A stretch of DNA of 56,679 nt from Actinomycetes bacterium (GTDB lineage Bacteria > Actinomycetota > UBA4738 > HRBIN12). The notes below the pieces were generated by a model. The model saw nothing but the letters and a program-made list of their open reading frames with translations, made no database searches and was not told the origin of the DNA. Made by a program: the position numbers and the translations under genes. The DNA is taken from assembly GCA_025351565.1 (NCBI GenBank), contig JANXVR010000072.1, forward strand, positions 1-56,679, in the 5' to 3' direction. This document shows, piece after piece, positions 37,130 through 47,102 of this stretch; the stretch's first letter is position 1, and each line of letters opens with the position of its first letter.

Positions 37130-37743
37130 CACGGCGTGCCTGCCGGAAGTAGCCGGTTGATGTGGGTGGTCAGGACGTCGAACGACGTGTACCCAACCTG
37201 TTTGAACGACACGACGCCCGTCGGTCCGATGAAGAAGGTCTCCGGTACCCCGTACACGCCGTAGGCTTGGGCAACCCGCCCTCCGGCGTCTGTGACCAAT
37301 GGCCAATCACCCCCGAGCTGCTGCTGGTAGGCCAGCGCGTCACTCGTCTTGTCTTCGAACGAGATCCCTACGAAGGTCACTCCTTGGTCTCGATATCGCT
37401 GCCAGGCAGCCATGAAGTTGGGATGCTCCTCTCGACAAGCGGTGCACCACGAAGCCCAGAAGTTCACCACGACCACCTGACCCCGAAGGTCGCTCAACCT
37501 GATGGTGTCGTTTCCGTCCAAGGTCGGGAGGTCGAAGTTAGGAGCCAGCTTGCCCGCAAGAACCGTCCGGATCAGTTGCGGGTCTCGCCGTAGACCCCAT
37601 CCCAGCAGGAGGGCGACCAAGAGTCCAGCCAGAGCGACACAGACGAGCCTGAAAACCCGCGCCGATCGCCTGTGAGGGCCTGGATGCCCCCCGTCCTGTG
37701 CGGAGTCGGGGCGTTCCTCGATGGGCGTGAGGGGAGTCGTCAA
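37129..37743 (-). CDS. ccmG: CcmG/DsbE-like thioredoxin
   Basis: VVVVNFWASWCTACREEHPNFMAAWQRY; ATGA overlap with ccmH; TTG start assumed. Confidence 0.85.
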   Translation of the reverse strand: MTTPLTPIEERPDSAQDGGHPGPHRRSARVFRLVCVALAGLLVALLLGWGLRRDPQLIRTVLAGKLAPNFDLPTLDGNDTIRLSDLRGQVVVVNFWASWCTACREEHPNFMAAWQRYRDQGVTFVGISFEDKTSDALAYQQQLGGDWPLVTDAGGRVAQAYGVYGVPETFFIGPTGVVSFKQVGYTSFDVLTTHINRLLPAGTP

Positions 37744-39743
37744 CTTACGGACACTTCCTCCAGGATCGAAGGTGTGTTCTCGCGATGAACCCGGCGACCG
37801 GGCTGTCGCCGCGGCCACCCGGCGATGGCACCGCCGGCAAGCATCACTAACGCGCCGATCCAGAGCCACGTGACACCCGGATCGGCATAGAGCCGGAGGT
37901 ATACCGTTTCCCCTCCCGGCTGCAGGGACATCAGGGATACATAGGTGTCCTGCACGACGCCGACACGGATCGACGGCGAACCGATCGGTTGGCTCACGCT
38001 GGGATAGAGGTTCATCGACGGGTGCATCTGTACCGGCGGAGCTCCCCCGCGCGAGACGGAGATGTCGGCGACGAAGACGCTTCGTTGCGGCTGTTCGATC
38101 TTGCGCAGGCCATCGAACCGAACCGCGTAGGGCCCGGCCTGGGTCTCCTGTCCTTTGGTGAGCTTCACGTCCCACACGCTGCTGAAGGACCAAGAGGCCG
38201 TTAAGGCAACCGCCACGAGTGCGACCCCGATATGAACGATGAGACCTCCGTACATCCGTCGGTCACGCGCGATAGCTCCGGTCAAGGCCGAGCGCCGAGT
38301 ACCTCCGAGAGAGCGACGATACGCGGTGACTCCACGTGCGAGCTCGGCCAGGTTCGCGGTCAGTACGAAGGCTGCAAAAGACAGCGCGGCGATGGCTGCC
38401 AAGTTTCGCACGCCAACGGTTGCGAGGATGACGATCAAGGCGGCCGATGCCGCCACGGGCCAGGCCAAGCGGCGGCGTAGGGCCGCCCACGATCCCACTC
38501 GCCACGGCAGGAGCGGCGCTGCGCCGGCCAGCAGCAGCAGAACGAGCGCGATGGGGAGCGTCGACCCCCTGAAGTAGGGGCCACCCACTGAAACCTGACG
38601 TCCCGTGATCGATTCGATCAACAGCGGGTAGATCGTTCCAAGCAACACGACGAATGTCATGGCTAGAAGGACGATGTTGTTCCCGAGGAAGGCACTCTCT
38701 CGCGAAAGCGCCGAGTCGATCCTGCCTTCTTTCCGAAGCAGATCCGCCCGCCACGCGATCAGACCGAAGCCCACGAGCAGCACGACGGTGAGGAACCCGA
38801 GGTAGAGCGGGCCGACGAGCGACGCCGCGAACGAGTGGACGGACGACAGGATGCTTCCCCGCGTGAGGAACGTCGCGAGGGTCGTCAGAGCAAACGTGCC
38901 CACGATGAGGGAAAGGTTCCAAACCTTCAGCATCCCCCGGCGCTCCTGGATGATCACCGAGTGCAGGAACGCCGTAGAAAGGAGCCATGGGAGGAGCGCG
39001 ACATTCTCGACCGGATCCCATGCCCAGAAGCCGCCCCAACCCAGGACTCGGTAGGACCAGAGAGCCCCAAGCACGAGCCCGGTCGTCAGACAGAGCCAAG
39101 CGAGGATCGTCCAGCGCCGCGTGATCCGGATCCATTCGTCGGAGAGGCGCCCGCTCAACAGCGCTGCCATCGCGAACGCGAACGGCACGGTGAAGCCGAT
39201 GAACCCGAGATAGAGGAACGGCGGGTGCACCGCCATCAAAGGGTTGTTCTGGAGCAGCGGCAAGGGTCCGCGGCCGTCGGCGGGCAGCGTTGCGACGCCG
39301 GCGAACGGGGACGTGGGTCCCAGCACGAGGATCAGATAGAACGCTGCGATGAAGAACATCACCGCGAATACCCATGGAAGGATCTCCAATCTCCGCCTAC
39401 GGAACCGCACCGCGACGGCGCTGATATAGCCGGCGAGCACCAGGTTCCAAAGCAAGAGTGAGCCTTCGTCGGCGGACCACAGGGACAGGATCTTGAAGAA
39501 TGTGGGCGTTTCGCGACTGGAGTTCTCGGCGACGTAGCGGATGGAGAAGTCGTTGTGGAGGATGGCGACGAGCATGGCTGCGTTCGCCGCGGCGACGAGG
39601 ACCAGTAGTGAGTACGCAGCGAGCCGGGCGCTCTCGCCCATCACCACGTCCTCCTTACGAGCCGCGAGAACCGATGCGACTGCGCCGTACAAGGCGACTC
39701 CCAGCGCCAGCACCAGTGCGAAGCGTCCAAGGATCGCCGGCAT
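37740..39743 (-). CDS. ccmF: Heme lyase CcmF
   Basis: 667 aa; FFKILSLWSADEGSLLLWNL, LGWGGFWAWDPVENVALLPWL. Confidence 0.95.
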   Translation of the reverse strand: MPAILGRFALVLALGVALYGAVASVLAARKEDVVMGESARLAAYSLLVLVAAANAAMLVAILHNDFSIRYVAENSSRETPTFFKILSLWSADEGSLLLWNLVLAGYISAVAVRFRRRRLEILPWVFAVMFFIAAFYLILVLGPTSPFAGVATLPADGRGPLPLLQNNPLMAVHPPFLYLGFIGFTVPFAFAMAALLSGRLSDEWIRITRRWTILAWLCLTTGLVLGALWSYRVLGWGGFWAWDPVENVALLPWLLSTAFLHSVIIQERRGMLKVWNLSLIVGTFALTTLATFLTRGSILSSVHSFAASLVGPLYLGFLTVVLLVGFGLIAWRADLLRKEGRIDSALSRESAFLGNNIVLLAMTFVVLLGTIYPLLIESITGRQVSVGGPYFRGSTLPIALVLLLLAGAAPLLPWRVGSWAALRRRLAWPVAASAALIVILATVGVRNLAAIAALSFAAFVLTANLAELARGVTAYRRSLGGTRRSALTGAIARDRRMYGGLIVHIGVALVAVALTASWSFSSVWDVKLTKGQETQAGPYAVRFDGLRKIEQPQRSVFVADISVSRGGAPPVQMHPSMNLYPSVSQPIGSPSIRVGVVQDTYVSLMSLQPGGETVYLRLYADPGVTWLWIGALVMLAGGAIAGWPRRQPGRRVHRENTPSILEEVSVS

Positions 39744-40162
39744 CAGCCCGGTCCCAGATCGGCAACCGTCGGGGTGACGCCCGGTGCGGGAGGTCGGTAA
39801 TCAGCAGAGTGCTTGACGAAGAGCGTGGTCGCGTGAACCACGCCGTCTGTGCCGTACTGGCCTTCTACGATGACCCCGATCCCCTGTCGGAACAGGGGTG
39901 GGATCTCCCCGGTGTCCACTACGGGAACGGTGGTCGTGCCATCGCTCAGCATGAAGCGGACGCCGCCCGGCATGTCGGTCGCGGAGCCGGGGACGACCTG
40001 ACCGCCGACCCGCACCTGCTGACCAGGGGCGCCGGCTCCTCCGCGTAGCAGCTCGGTGGGAGTCAGGAAATAGACGAGGCTGCCGTTTAGGCCTCGAGCG
40101 AGGATCCAGCCGAGCCCTGCAACGATGACGACTAGCGGCAAAGCGATGCGGATCCATCTCAC
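39743..40162 (-). CDS. ccmE: Heme chaperone CcmE
   Basis: VRVGGQVVPGSATDM ... VIVEGQYGTDGVVHATTLFVKHSADYRPP (heme-binding His context). Confidence 0.88.
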   Translation of the reverse strand: MRWIRIALPLVVIVAGLGWILARGLNGSLVYFLTPTELLRGGAGAPGQQVRVGGQVVPGSATDMPGGVRFMLSDGTTTVPVVDTGEIPPLFRQGIGVIVEGQYGTDGVVHATTLFVKHSADYRPPAPGVTPTVADLGPG

Positions 40163-40299
40163 CGCAGCCGTTCCTTCCTCAGGGCTGCCTTCATCCGGGC
40201 GCGACGCAGCCTTTGATGGAGAGATCTCGCGTACAACGCCGGCGCAAGCACGGCCGCGCCGTAGCCGACCCCAACGAACCACCAGTCACTTGCCGGCAC
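40159..40299 (-). CDS. ccmD: CcmD-like small protein
   Basis: 46 aa VPASDWWFVGVGYGAAVLAPALYARSLHQRLRRARMKAALRKERLR, one TM, between ccmC and ccmE with overlaps on both sides. Confidence 0.7.
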   Translation of the reverse strand: MPASDWWFVGVGYGAAVLAPALYARSLHQRLRRARMKAALRKERLR

Positions 40300-41038
40300 G
40301 GACCCGCTCCTCTCCAACGGTGCTCCGGATCGCATCCGTGAGAGGTTCCATCTCCTGGCGCTCTTCGATCCGGGCGACCCGGAGCCGCAGGACCATGAGG
40401 TAGCTGTAGAGAACACTGAAGGCAACAACTCCGAGGAGCAGCGCGGCAAACATCGACCCCGCGATGGTCGGCGCGCCGGGGCGAAGGATCGTAGGGGGCT
40501 GGTGGAGCGAGCGCCACCACACGACCGACAGATGGACGATCGGCACATCGAGGAATCCGACGATCCCGATCACCGCCGCCCATCTCGCACGCCGCTTGGG
40601 CGAGGCGGGGAGTCGTCTGACCGCTAGGTAGCCGAGATAGATCAGGAGCAGGATGGCCGTGGTGGTGAGGCGTGGGTCCCATGTCCACCACGTTCCCCAG
40701 ACCGGCTTCCCCCACAACGAACCCAAGATGATGGTGAGCGCCGTGAAGAGAACGCCGACCTCGGCCGATGCGGCGGCGAGGCGGTCCCATCGGGTCTGTT
40801 TCGTGATGAGGAACGCGACGCTTCCGATGAAGACGACGAGGAACGAGAGATAGGCCAGCCAAGCCGCGGGAACGTGGACGTACATCAGTCGTTGGACCTG
40901 GCCTTGCACGGCGTCGGGCGGAACAAGAGTCAGAGAAACGATGACGCTGGCAGATACGAAGACGATCGACACGATCCCCAGGACGCGCTGTGCGTTCCTG
41001 TTCGACCCGCGGCCCATCAGTCTTCCGATGGATGTCAT
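40286..41038 (-). CDS. ccmC: Heme exporter CcmC
   Basis: 250 aa; LMYVHVPAAWLAYLSF, PVWGTWWTWDPRLTTTAILLLIYLGYLA. Confidence 0.92.
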   Translation of the reverse strand: MTSIGRLMGRGSNRNAQRVLGIVSIVFVSASVIVSLTLVPPDAVQGQVQRLMYVHVPAAWLAYLSFLVVFIGSVAFLITKQTRWDRLAAASAEVGVLFTALTIILGSLWGKPVWGTWWTWDPRLTTTAILLLIYLGYLAVRRLPASPKRRARWAAVIGIVGFLDVPIVHLSVVWWRSLHQPPTILRPGAPTIAGSMFAALLLGVVAFSVLYSYLMVLRLRVARIEERQEMEPLTDAIRSTVGEERVRAGK

Positions 41039-41039
41039 G

Positions 41040-41714
41040 TCAGTCCTCCATCATCGAGGCGAACAGGAGGGTCCCAGCGCTGAGGAACACTGCATCGAAC
41101 GCGATCAGGAGCAGCGACCACGAGCGGGCTTGCCCGACTACACCGATGAAGCCCAGGGAGGATGTCTTGATGGCACCCAAGGTCACGGGGACGACGAGGG
41201 GAAAGACGAGAACGGGCAGGAGTGCCTCTCGAGCTCGTGAACGAACAACGAGGGCGGCGAACAAACAGGCCACAGAGACCAGACCAAGGGTCCCAAGGAT
41301 CATGCTGCCCACAAGTACCAGCGGATGGCCCGCAACCGTTAGATCGAACAAGACAACGGCGAGCAGCCCTGCGACGGCTTCGAGCGCCAGCAATGAGATG
41401 ACCAGCGCCACGACTTTCCCGGTATAGATAGCTCCCATGTCTGCGGCCGACATGAGGAGTCCGTCGAGGGCCCCATCTTCGTCCTCCATCTCGAACGACC
41501 GCCTGACCCCGAGCAGTGTCGAGAAGAGGATGGTCACCCAGAGGAGCGCGGGCGCGGCAGGCTGGAGCACGTCCTTTCCCGGTCCGAGCGCCAAGCCGAA
41601 AACGATCAACGTGGCACCCGCGAAGGGCAACAACAGATTGAATGCATGCCGTCCCCGCACCTCGGCCCGCAGATCCTTCGACGCGACGAGCGCAACCGTT
41701 CCGAAGAAGCTCAT
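41040..41714 (-). CDS. ccmB: Heme exporter CcmB
   Basis: DLRAEVRGRHAFNLLLPFAGATLIVFGLALGP, in operon between ccmA and ccmC. Confidence 0.88.
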   Translation of the reverse strand: MSFFGTVALVASKDLRAEVRGRHAFNLLLPFAGATLIVFGLALGPGKDVLQPAAPALLWVTILFSTLLGVRRSFEMEDEDGALDGLLMSAADMGAIYTGKVVALVISLLALEAVAGLLAVVLFDLTVAGHPLVLVGSMILGTLGLVSVACLFAALVVRSRAREALLPVLVFPLVVPVTLGAIKTSSLGFIGVVGQARSWSLLLIAFDAVFLSAGTLLFASMMED

Positions 41715-42403
41715 CCGACGTTCACCCGTCCCGACACTCGGTCATCGGCCAGGATCCGGCCGCGGGACATGCGGATCTCGCGATCCACTGATGTGGGGCG
41801 TGAAAGATCATGAGACGCAAGGATGACGGTCCGGGCTGCGTGTCGCGTCTCGATTATCAACTCGTCCACCATGTCCTTTCCCTGCTCGTCCAGGCCCGAA
41901 TACGGCTCGTCCAGTAGGAGTAGTTCGGGTGCGCGGGCGATCGCGCAAGCAAGGGCGAGTCGTTGACGCATCCCCTGTGAGAGGTTTCGGGCCTGCTCGT
42001 CCGCGCGCGCCGCCAGTTCCACGCGCTCGAGCGCCGACGCGAGTCCGATGTCAGACCCTCCGGCCAGCCGGGTCCAAAAGTGCAGGTTCTCTTCGACCGT
42101 GAGATCACCGTAAAGGTGGGTCGCATGCCCGACCAGCGCCAGCCTGCGCCGTATCGCCGAGCGCTGATCTTCCAGGTCAAGTCCAAGGATGCTCCCGGAC
42201 CCGTAGGTAGGGGATAGCTCGGTAGCGATGATTCGAAGGAGGGTGCTCTTCCCGGCACCATTCCCCCCGCGAAGGACGACTACCGAGCCGGTCTCGACCT
42301 CAAGGTCGGCCTGCACCACGGCTGCGGTGGCTCCGAAGACGCGAGAGACGTGATCGAGTCGGACAGCTGGCGTTGACCTGCCTTCTTCCCACATCCCACA
42401 CAT
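41711..42403 (-). CDS. ccmA: Heme exporter ATPase CcmA
   Basis: Walker A GGNGAGKSTLL, signature LSQGMRQRLALACAIA, Walker B LLLLDEPYSGLD. Confidence 0.9.
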   Translation of the reverse strand: MCGMWEEGRSTPAVRLDHVSRVFGATAAVVQADLEVETGSVVVLRGGNGAGKSTLLRIIATELSPTYGSGSILGLDLEDQRSAIRRRLALVGHATHLYGDLTVEENLHFWTRLAGGSDIGLASALERVELAARADEQARNLSQGMRQRLALACAIARAPELLLLDEPYSGLDEQGKDMVDELIIETRHAARTVILASHDLSRPTSVDREIRMSRGRILADDRVSGRVNVG

Positions 42404-42550
42404 CCGTCGCTAGGTGAACGATGCCGCTGCGGATTACTACGCATCGTCGCAGGAGTGGCATGGTACCGCCTGAGACGGTGATCGTGAGTGGAGGAGCGCC
42501 TGACACCGCTTGGCTCAGCGGGTGATCCTGGACAGCGAGCATGAGGGTTG

Positions 42551-43060
42551 CTATCGAACGTCGAGCTCGGTGAACATCCCCGAGGTGTAGTGGCCCGGCT
42601 CGTTGCAGATCAGCTCGTAACGTCCGGACGCCATACGCAGCGTGATCCAGCTCACCGACCCCGGGGTGATCCCAGCACCCGTACCCTCGGCGCAGCTCGC
42701 AGAGGCCTCCCCGAGGCTGCCCGCTTCGCTCACCCGGCCGTCGGGACCGACGGGCCGGGAGCCTGCTCCCCCCGGAGGCAGCGGCAAGACAAGGAACTCG
42801 TGGACCATCACGCCCGTGTTCCGTACGATGAACGACACCTCACCCGGGGCGACCGCAGATGGGCTGGCCACGACGCTCAACATGTGGCCACTCCCCATCA
42901 TCCCTCCCGTATCGGAGACGCTCACGTCGACCGTTTCTCCTGGGAGCGCCGGGGCCGTGCAGGTAAGGTCGCCGCGTGCCCCGCTGAAGGGACCCCACGT
43001 GCCGATCAGACCGGCGAGGCCGACGGCGATAAGGGTGATGCCGATCGTCCGCCGCCTCAC
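42551..43060 (-). CDS. Cupredoxin-like exported protein
   Basis: TGVMVHEFLVLPLPPG ... GRYELICNEPGHYTSGMFTELDV. Confidence 0.7.
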   Translation of the reverse strand: MRRRTIGITLIAVGLAGLIGTWGPFSGARGDLTCTAPALPGETVDVSVSDTGGMMGSGHMLSVVASPSAVAPGEVSFIVRNTGVMVHEFLVLPLPPGGAGSRPVGPDGRVSEAGSLGEASASCAEGTGAGITPGSVSWITLRMASGRYELICNEPGHYTSGMFTELDVR

Positions 43061-43064
43061 GCCG

Positions 43065-43310
43065 TCATCTTCTGTCGGAGAGGATGCGCCGACGCTCTTC
43101 ATGCTCCTGTTGGTCGATCTCGCCGCGCGCGAACCGCTCGTCCAAGATGTCGCGCGCGCTGTTGCGCTCTGGTCGGCGTGCGGTCCCGCCGCCCTCCGAG
43201 GAGGATCGGACGACGAACACGATCCCCACGACGATGAGCGCGAGGAACAGGAGAGAAGCGAGCATCATCCCGAAGCCCCACCAACCGCCATTCCATGATC
43301 CCTGCATCAC
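43065..43310 (-). CDS. SHOCT-domain small membrane protein
   Basis: MMQGSWNGGWWGFGMMLASLLFLALIVVGIVFVV ... RDILDERFARGEIDQQEHEERRRIL. Confidence 0.78.
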   Translation of the reverse strand: MMQGSWNGGWWGFGMMLASLLFLALIVVGIVFVVRSSSEGGGTARRPERNSARDILDERFARGEIDQQEHEERRRILSDRR

Positions 43311-43865
43311 GGCGCCGCACCTCCAGGACCAACTCTAGGAGATACCAAGTTCGATCGAGGGGGCCTTGTGCCCCGGTATCGGCGGGACGTTCCCCTTCCA
43401 TATGCATCGGCCTGCAATCGCCACATATTGCGACTTGTGGTTTCTTGCTTGAGGTGGGTGTGCTCCATCTGGCTCATGTCGTGCCCGGCGCGCTCGGTGG
43501 TATCCGGAATTCCTTCAGGGCGGGGATCCCGTTCGTGGTGCTGCATGGTTCCCTCCGTGTAATCCTCGGCACCCCTCAAGGGTATGTCCCAAGGTGCCGT
43601 GGCCGGGCGGTCCGTGTGACCCGGAATCGCGAAGAACCCGGCCAGTCAAAAACGGTGACCTCGTGGCGGTCCTCGCCCGATATGTCTACTATGCCCCGTC
43701 GTATTCAGCAACTGTTTCACCGGATCCTGTTGGGGGTATGCCGATGCGAGCCGAAGGCGGCGACCGTGGCGACCGTCAAGAAACGCTCACCGGCTGCACA
43801 CAAGCGACGAAGGTTCTTCGGCAGGATCTGTTAGCTGGGTTCCCGATGGCAGCCTTGTTGCCCTG

Positions 43866-44366
43866 TCACGTCGATGGCAAGGGTACGGGTGAAGGTGACC
43901 CCGCGGGTGGCGGACAGCTCGGGAATCGGAACCTGCCGATCGCGGCACGATGGTGTCCCACTAGGTGCACATCGATCCGCAGACGAACGCGAAGACCGCT
44001 GAGGTCGAGCCCGGGGTTGCCCGGAGCGCCGTCGCCCATCGGAACGCGGAACCTGCTCACGTCGTGGGGTCGGATCGTGGCAAGCTGGGGGATGGGAAGC
44101 ATGTACGCCACGGGTCCCTGTTCGAGCCCCGTCTCGCGGACGATCGTGAGCGTGAGGACCACCTCGTCCTCGATCTTGATCGTCTCATCGCCGACGTTCC
44201 GAACCCGGAACGTGATGTTCCCGCCGCCGTTGCGTAGACAGCCGAGCTTCGCCTTCGTTCTCACCACTTCGGCGCTCGGTGCCGCCCGCGCGGGTGTCGC
44301 GCCGACGAGCGAGACCAGGAGCAGGGATCCCGCAAGGCGCCGGACGGTGGTCGCGCATGAACGCAT
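43866..44366 (-). CDS. Secreted protein of unknown function
   Basis: Signal peptide MRSCATTVRRLAGSLLLVSLVGATPARA; Ig-like NITFRVRNVGDETIKIEDEVVLTLTIVRETG. Confidence 0.55.
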   Translation of the reverse strand: MRSCATTVRRLAGSLLLVSLVGATPARAAPSAEVVRTKAKLGCLRNGGGNITFRVRNVGDETIKIEDEVVLTLTIVRETGLEQGPVAYMLPIPQLATIRPHDVSRFRVPMGDGAPGNPGLDLSGLRVRLRIDVHLVGHHRAAIGRFRFPSCPPPAGSPSPVPLPST

Positions 44367-44501
44367 AAAGGTTCCTCCTCATTCGATGTCGTCCTGCGAC
44401 GCGCCCGGCCGGGCACCCGGTTCCCGAGATCAGGGGGCGACAGGAGCTTAGGTTGCGGAGTAGCTCGTCGTCCTGCCGGTCCGGGTGGGAGAGCTGGTGC
44501 T

Positions 44502-44729
44502 TTGGGTGGGCTCCGAGCGATCGCAGGAGTGGCCGATGGGTCCTTGCCGGAGCTCGTGTGGCTGGTGCTCAGGGCATTCGTAGCCGAAGGTGACCACGGT
44601 GAGCGGCCCGAACCCCGGGGGACGCAAGACGTGCTAGCTGAGCGGTTTGGCAATGGTGAGGTCGACGCCGAGGACTACTGGAGTCGACTGCACGCGCTTG
44701 AGGGAACGGGCGGCCGCAAGGCGGGCTAA
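44502..44729 (+). CDS. SHOCT-like small protein
   Basis: VLAERFGNGEVDAEDYWSRLHALEG. Confidence 0.4.
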   Translation: MGGLRAIAGVADGSLPELVWLVLRAFVAEGDHGERPEPRGTQDVLAERFGNGEVDAEDYWSRLHALEGTGGRKAG

Positions 44730-45141
44730 CCTGACATCCGACCGCCGTAGGCGAAGAACCCGAAGCTGTCGATGTTTCGGTAGTTGACCTCACCGCCGGC
44801 TCCTGGGTGGATAGTGTCGATCATCGTCCCGCCGCCGATGTCCCGCCGCCGATATAGAGACCCACGTGACTCACTGGGGTGTAGAAGAACACCAGGTCGC
44901 CTGGGACCAGGTCGGCCCGAGACACGTGAGGGAGCATGGCGGCCATCATCGCGCTGGACCCCGAACAGTCGAAACCGCTCGGATCCGCTCCGCCCCAGAC
45001 GTACTGCGTTCCAAGCATGCTTTTAGCGGTCACGATGGCGATCGCCGCCGCGCTGCCATTCGGGCTGGAGGCAGGGTGATGCCGCCGCCGTCCGTCGCGC
45101 CTCCTGTACTGTCGCCCCCCGCCCTCAAGGCCGGGTGACAC
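44726..45141 (-). pseudogene. NlpC/P60 hydrolase domain, internally shortened and frameshifted by a 14-bp duplication
   Basis: AKSMLGTQYVWGGADPSGFDCSGSS...RADLVPGDLVFFYTPVSHVGLYIGGGT|SAAGR-stop; deleting one 14-bp unit restores GGGTMIDTIHPGAGGEVNYRNIDSFGFFAYGGRMSG. Confidence 0.7.
44826..44853. repeat. Exact 14-bp tandem duplication
   Basis: GTCCCGCCGCCGAT GTCCCGCCGCCGAT. Confidence 0.95.
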
Positions 45142-45177
45142 CCCGACTGCTGCGCCGGGGGTGCGGGCGAAACCGGT

Positions 45178-45405
45178 TCAGACATCGGTAGAGCGCGGGC
45201 GCCGCTGACCGCGACCCACGGCGATCATGATCCTCGCCGGTATCGTCCAGGCGACCACGAGCCCGATGGACGAGAGGGCGAGAACGATCACAGTCACCAC
45301 GGAAGGGTCTCGGAAGGCCGAATCGGCGGCGCCGATGGTGCCGCCCAACAGGAAGACGGATGCCACCACCGACGCCCAGAACACGATCGCCGTTTTGGCC
45401 TGCAT
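45178..45405 (-). CDS. Small membrane protein
   Basis: 75 aa with two TM segments directly downstream of cytochrome b gene. Confidence 0.5.
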   Translation of the reverse strand: MQAKTAIVFWASVVASVFLLGGTIGAADSAFRDPSVVTVIVLALSSIGLVVAWTIPARIMIAVGRGQRRPRSTDV

Positions 45406-45406
45406 C

Positions 45407-46480
45407 TCAGCCTCCGATGTGGCTCGCCACGGGTTGGATGGCCGCGTAGATGATCAACGCGATGACGCCAAGGACGACGATCGCGGCGGGGATCACGATC
45501 AAGAGTCTGTGTCGAGGGGCTCGTTCCTCGCGTCGGTCCACGAACGGCACGATCAACAACGCGCTGAACATCGCGACCGTTGCCCAGAGGATCCCGGAGA
45601 TCCCCACCCAGTTCTCGACCGGATAGATCCACAGGAGCGGCCAGGGCGGCTTCGTGACTTCGATGCCTGCGACGGGAGCCGGTCCGTGCCCCGGTGGTAC
45701 CAGGAGCGCGAGCAGCGTGATCAGGCCGATGAGGACTAGCGAGAACGCGAGGAGGTGGGACAGATGGCGGGAGAAGCTCGCGCTCGGCTCCGGGAGCGGC
45801 CCCTTACGGAACGGCGAGGGGGCCATGCCGTGGCGTTTCACCAGCAGTAGATGCACCAGAACCATGAAGGCGAAGAAGGACGGGAGGATGGTTACGTGCA
45901 CGGAGTACAAGCGATGCAACAAGGGGATGCCGCCGAAGTTCGGAGAGAGCCAGAATCCGAAGCGTCCCATCAGCTTCCCGATCTCGACGTTGTGCTGCAG
46001 CGCCTCGAAGGATTCCTGATCCCATTTCATCACCGTCCCGGTGAAGAAGAAGATCGCCGTGGCACCCGCAAGGACGACACCGATCAGCCAGTTTCCCTCG
46101 CGGGGGCGCTTGTACGAACCCGAGACGAAGACTCGCAGCAAGTGAAGGCCGACCAACACCACCATCGCCATAGCGCCCCAGTAGTGGAAGGCACGGATGA
46201 ACCCGCCGAGCGTCACGCTCGTGATGATCTGGTGCACGCTCTCGTGCGCGACGATGGGATCCGCTTGGTAGTACTGGGTGAGGAAGATTCCCGTCCCAAG
46301 CAGGAGAGCGAAAGAGACCAAGGATAGCCCTCCCAAGCTGTAGGCGAGCCTATTCGCATGTTCGGGTATCGGGTATTGCAGCGAGCTGAGTCCGAGTCGC
46401 TCATCCAGTGCGCTCCACAAGCGTGAAGGCTGTTTGGACGGGATCGGGTCCTGTGTCTGTTCGGGCGACACCACGCTCAT
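45407..46480 (-). CDS. Cytochrome b family protein (b6/bc1-type N-terminal domain)
   Basis: GGFIRAFHYWGAMAMVVLVGLHLLRVFVSGSYKRPREGNWLIGVVL ... LHRLYSVHVTILPSFFAFMVLVHLLLV. Confidence 0.85.
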   Translation of the reverse strand: MSVVSPEQTQDPIPSKQPSRLWSALDERLGLSSLQYPIPEHANRLAYSLGGLSLVSFALLLGTGIFLTQYYQADPIVAHESVHQIITSVTLGGFIRAFHYWGAMAMVVLVGLHLLRVFVSGSYKRPREGNWLIGVVLAGATAIFFFTGTVMKWDQESFEALQHNVEIGKLMGRFGFWLSPNFGGIPLLHRLYSVHVTILPSFFAFMVLVHLLLVKRHGMAPSPFRKGPLPEPSASFSRHLSHLLAFSLVLIGLITLLALLVPPGHGPAPVAGIEVTKPPWPLLWIYPVENWVGISGILWATVAMFSALLIVPFVDRREERAPRHRLLIVIPAAIVVLGVIALIIYAAIQPVASHIGG

Positions 46481-46968
46481 CTCGTCCTCCTAACCAGAAC
46501 GACGCCCAGCGCGATCGCGAGTACAGCCCCGATGCCGAGGATCACCGTGGCGGCCGGGCTCGGTCGGCCCACCGATCCCTCCGTCGCCAGCTGATCGGTG
46601 AGCGGAACGCTACTCGGGCGGGTGATGTCCTCCGTTTGTATCGCGAGCGCCTCGGCGGGGGTGAGGCCGGTTGCTTGCTCGAGGAGGGCGAGTGTATCGG
46701 CACTCCTCCCGGCCTGGAAGCTTTTCTGGGCCTGTGCCACCAAGACGAGATCAACGCCCGACGTATCGGAGGAATCGAGGCCATCGTTGATCTTGTCCGC
46801 GATCATCTCGGTCATACCCGGCTGAACTTGGAGGAGGGACATGGCGGTCGCCAGCGACTCCTTGGCCGGGACGTTTGCTTCGCCCGCGTGTGCCCACGCG
46901 GGGCCCACCATGACCATCAGCCACGCCGCCGCCGCGATGAGAGCGAGCATCGCGTTCCTGGCCTTCAT
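46477..46968 (-). CDS. Exported, membrane-anchored protein of unknown function linked to cytochrome b
   Basis: MKARNAMLALIAAAAWLMVMVGPAWAHAGE signal; C-terminal TM; ATGA overlap with cytochrome b start. Confidence 0.6.
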   Translation of the reverse strand: MKARNAMLALIAAAAWLMVMVGPAWAHAGEANVPAKESLATAMSLLQVQPGMTEMIADKINDGLDSSDTSGVDLVLVAQAQKSFQAGRSADTLALLEQATGLTPAEALAIQTEDITRPSSVPLTDQLATEGSVGRPSPAATVILGIGAVLAIALGVVLVRRTR

Positions 46969-47102
46969 TGGCTCCGCCTCCATTCACGATGAAGAGGTTT
47001 TGGGTGAACCATACAGCGGTCCAGGGTGCAGCCGGGGGGCCGAACGGTCCGATACGCAGGTGCCGATCGCCCCGATCGCCGCGGGCTCCCTTCGAGGGTC
47101 GG

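Noticed and set aside
43307-43579. 90-aa minus ORF with His/Met-rich start (MQHHERDPRPEGIPDTTERAGHDMSQMEHTH)
   Set aside because: The start resembles the N-terminus of heavy-metal P-type ATPases but the rest does not continue into one; too weak to annotate.
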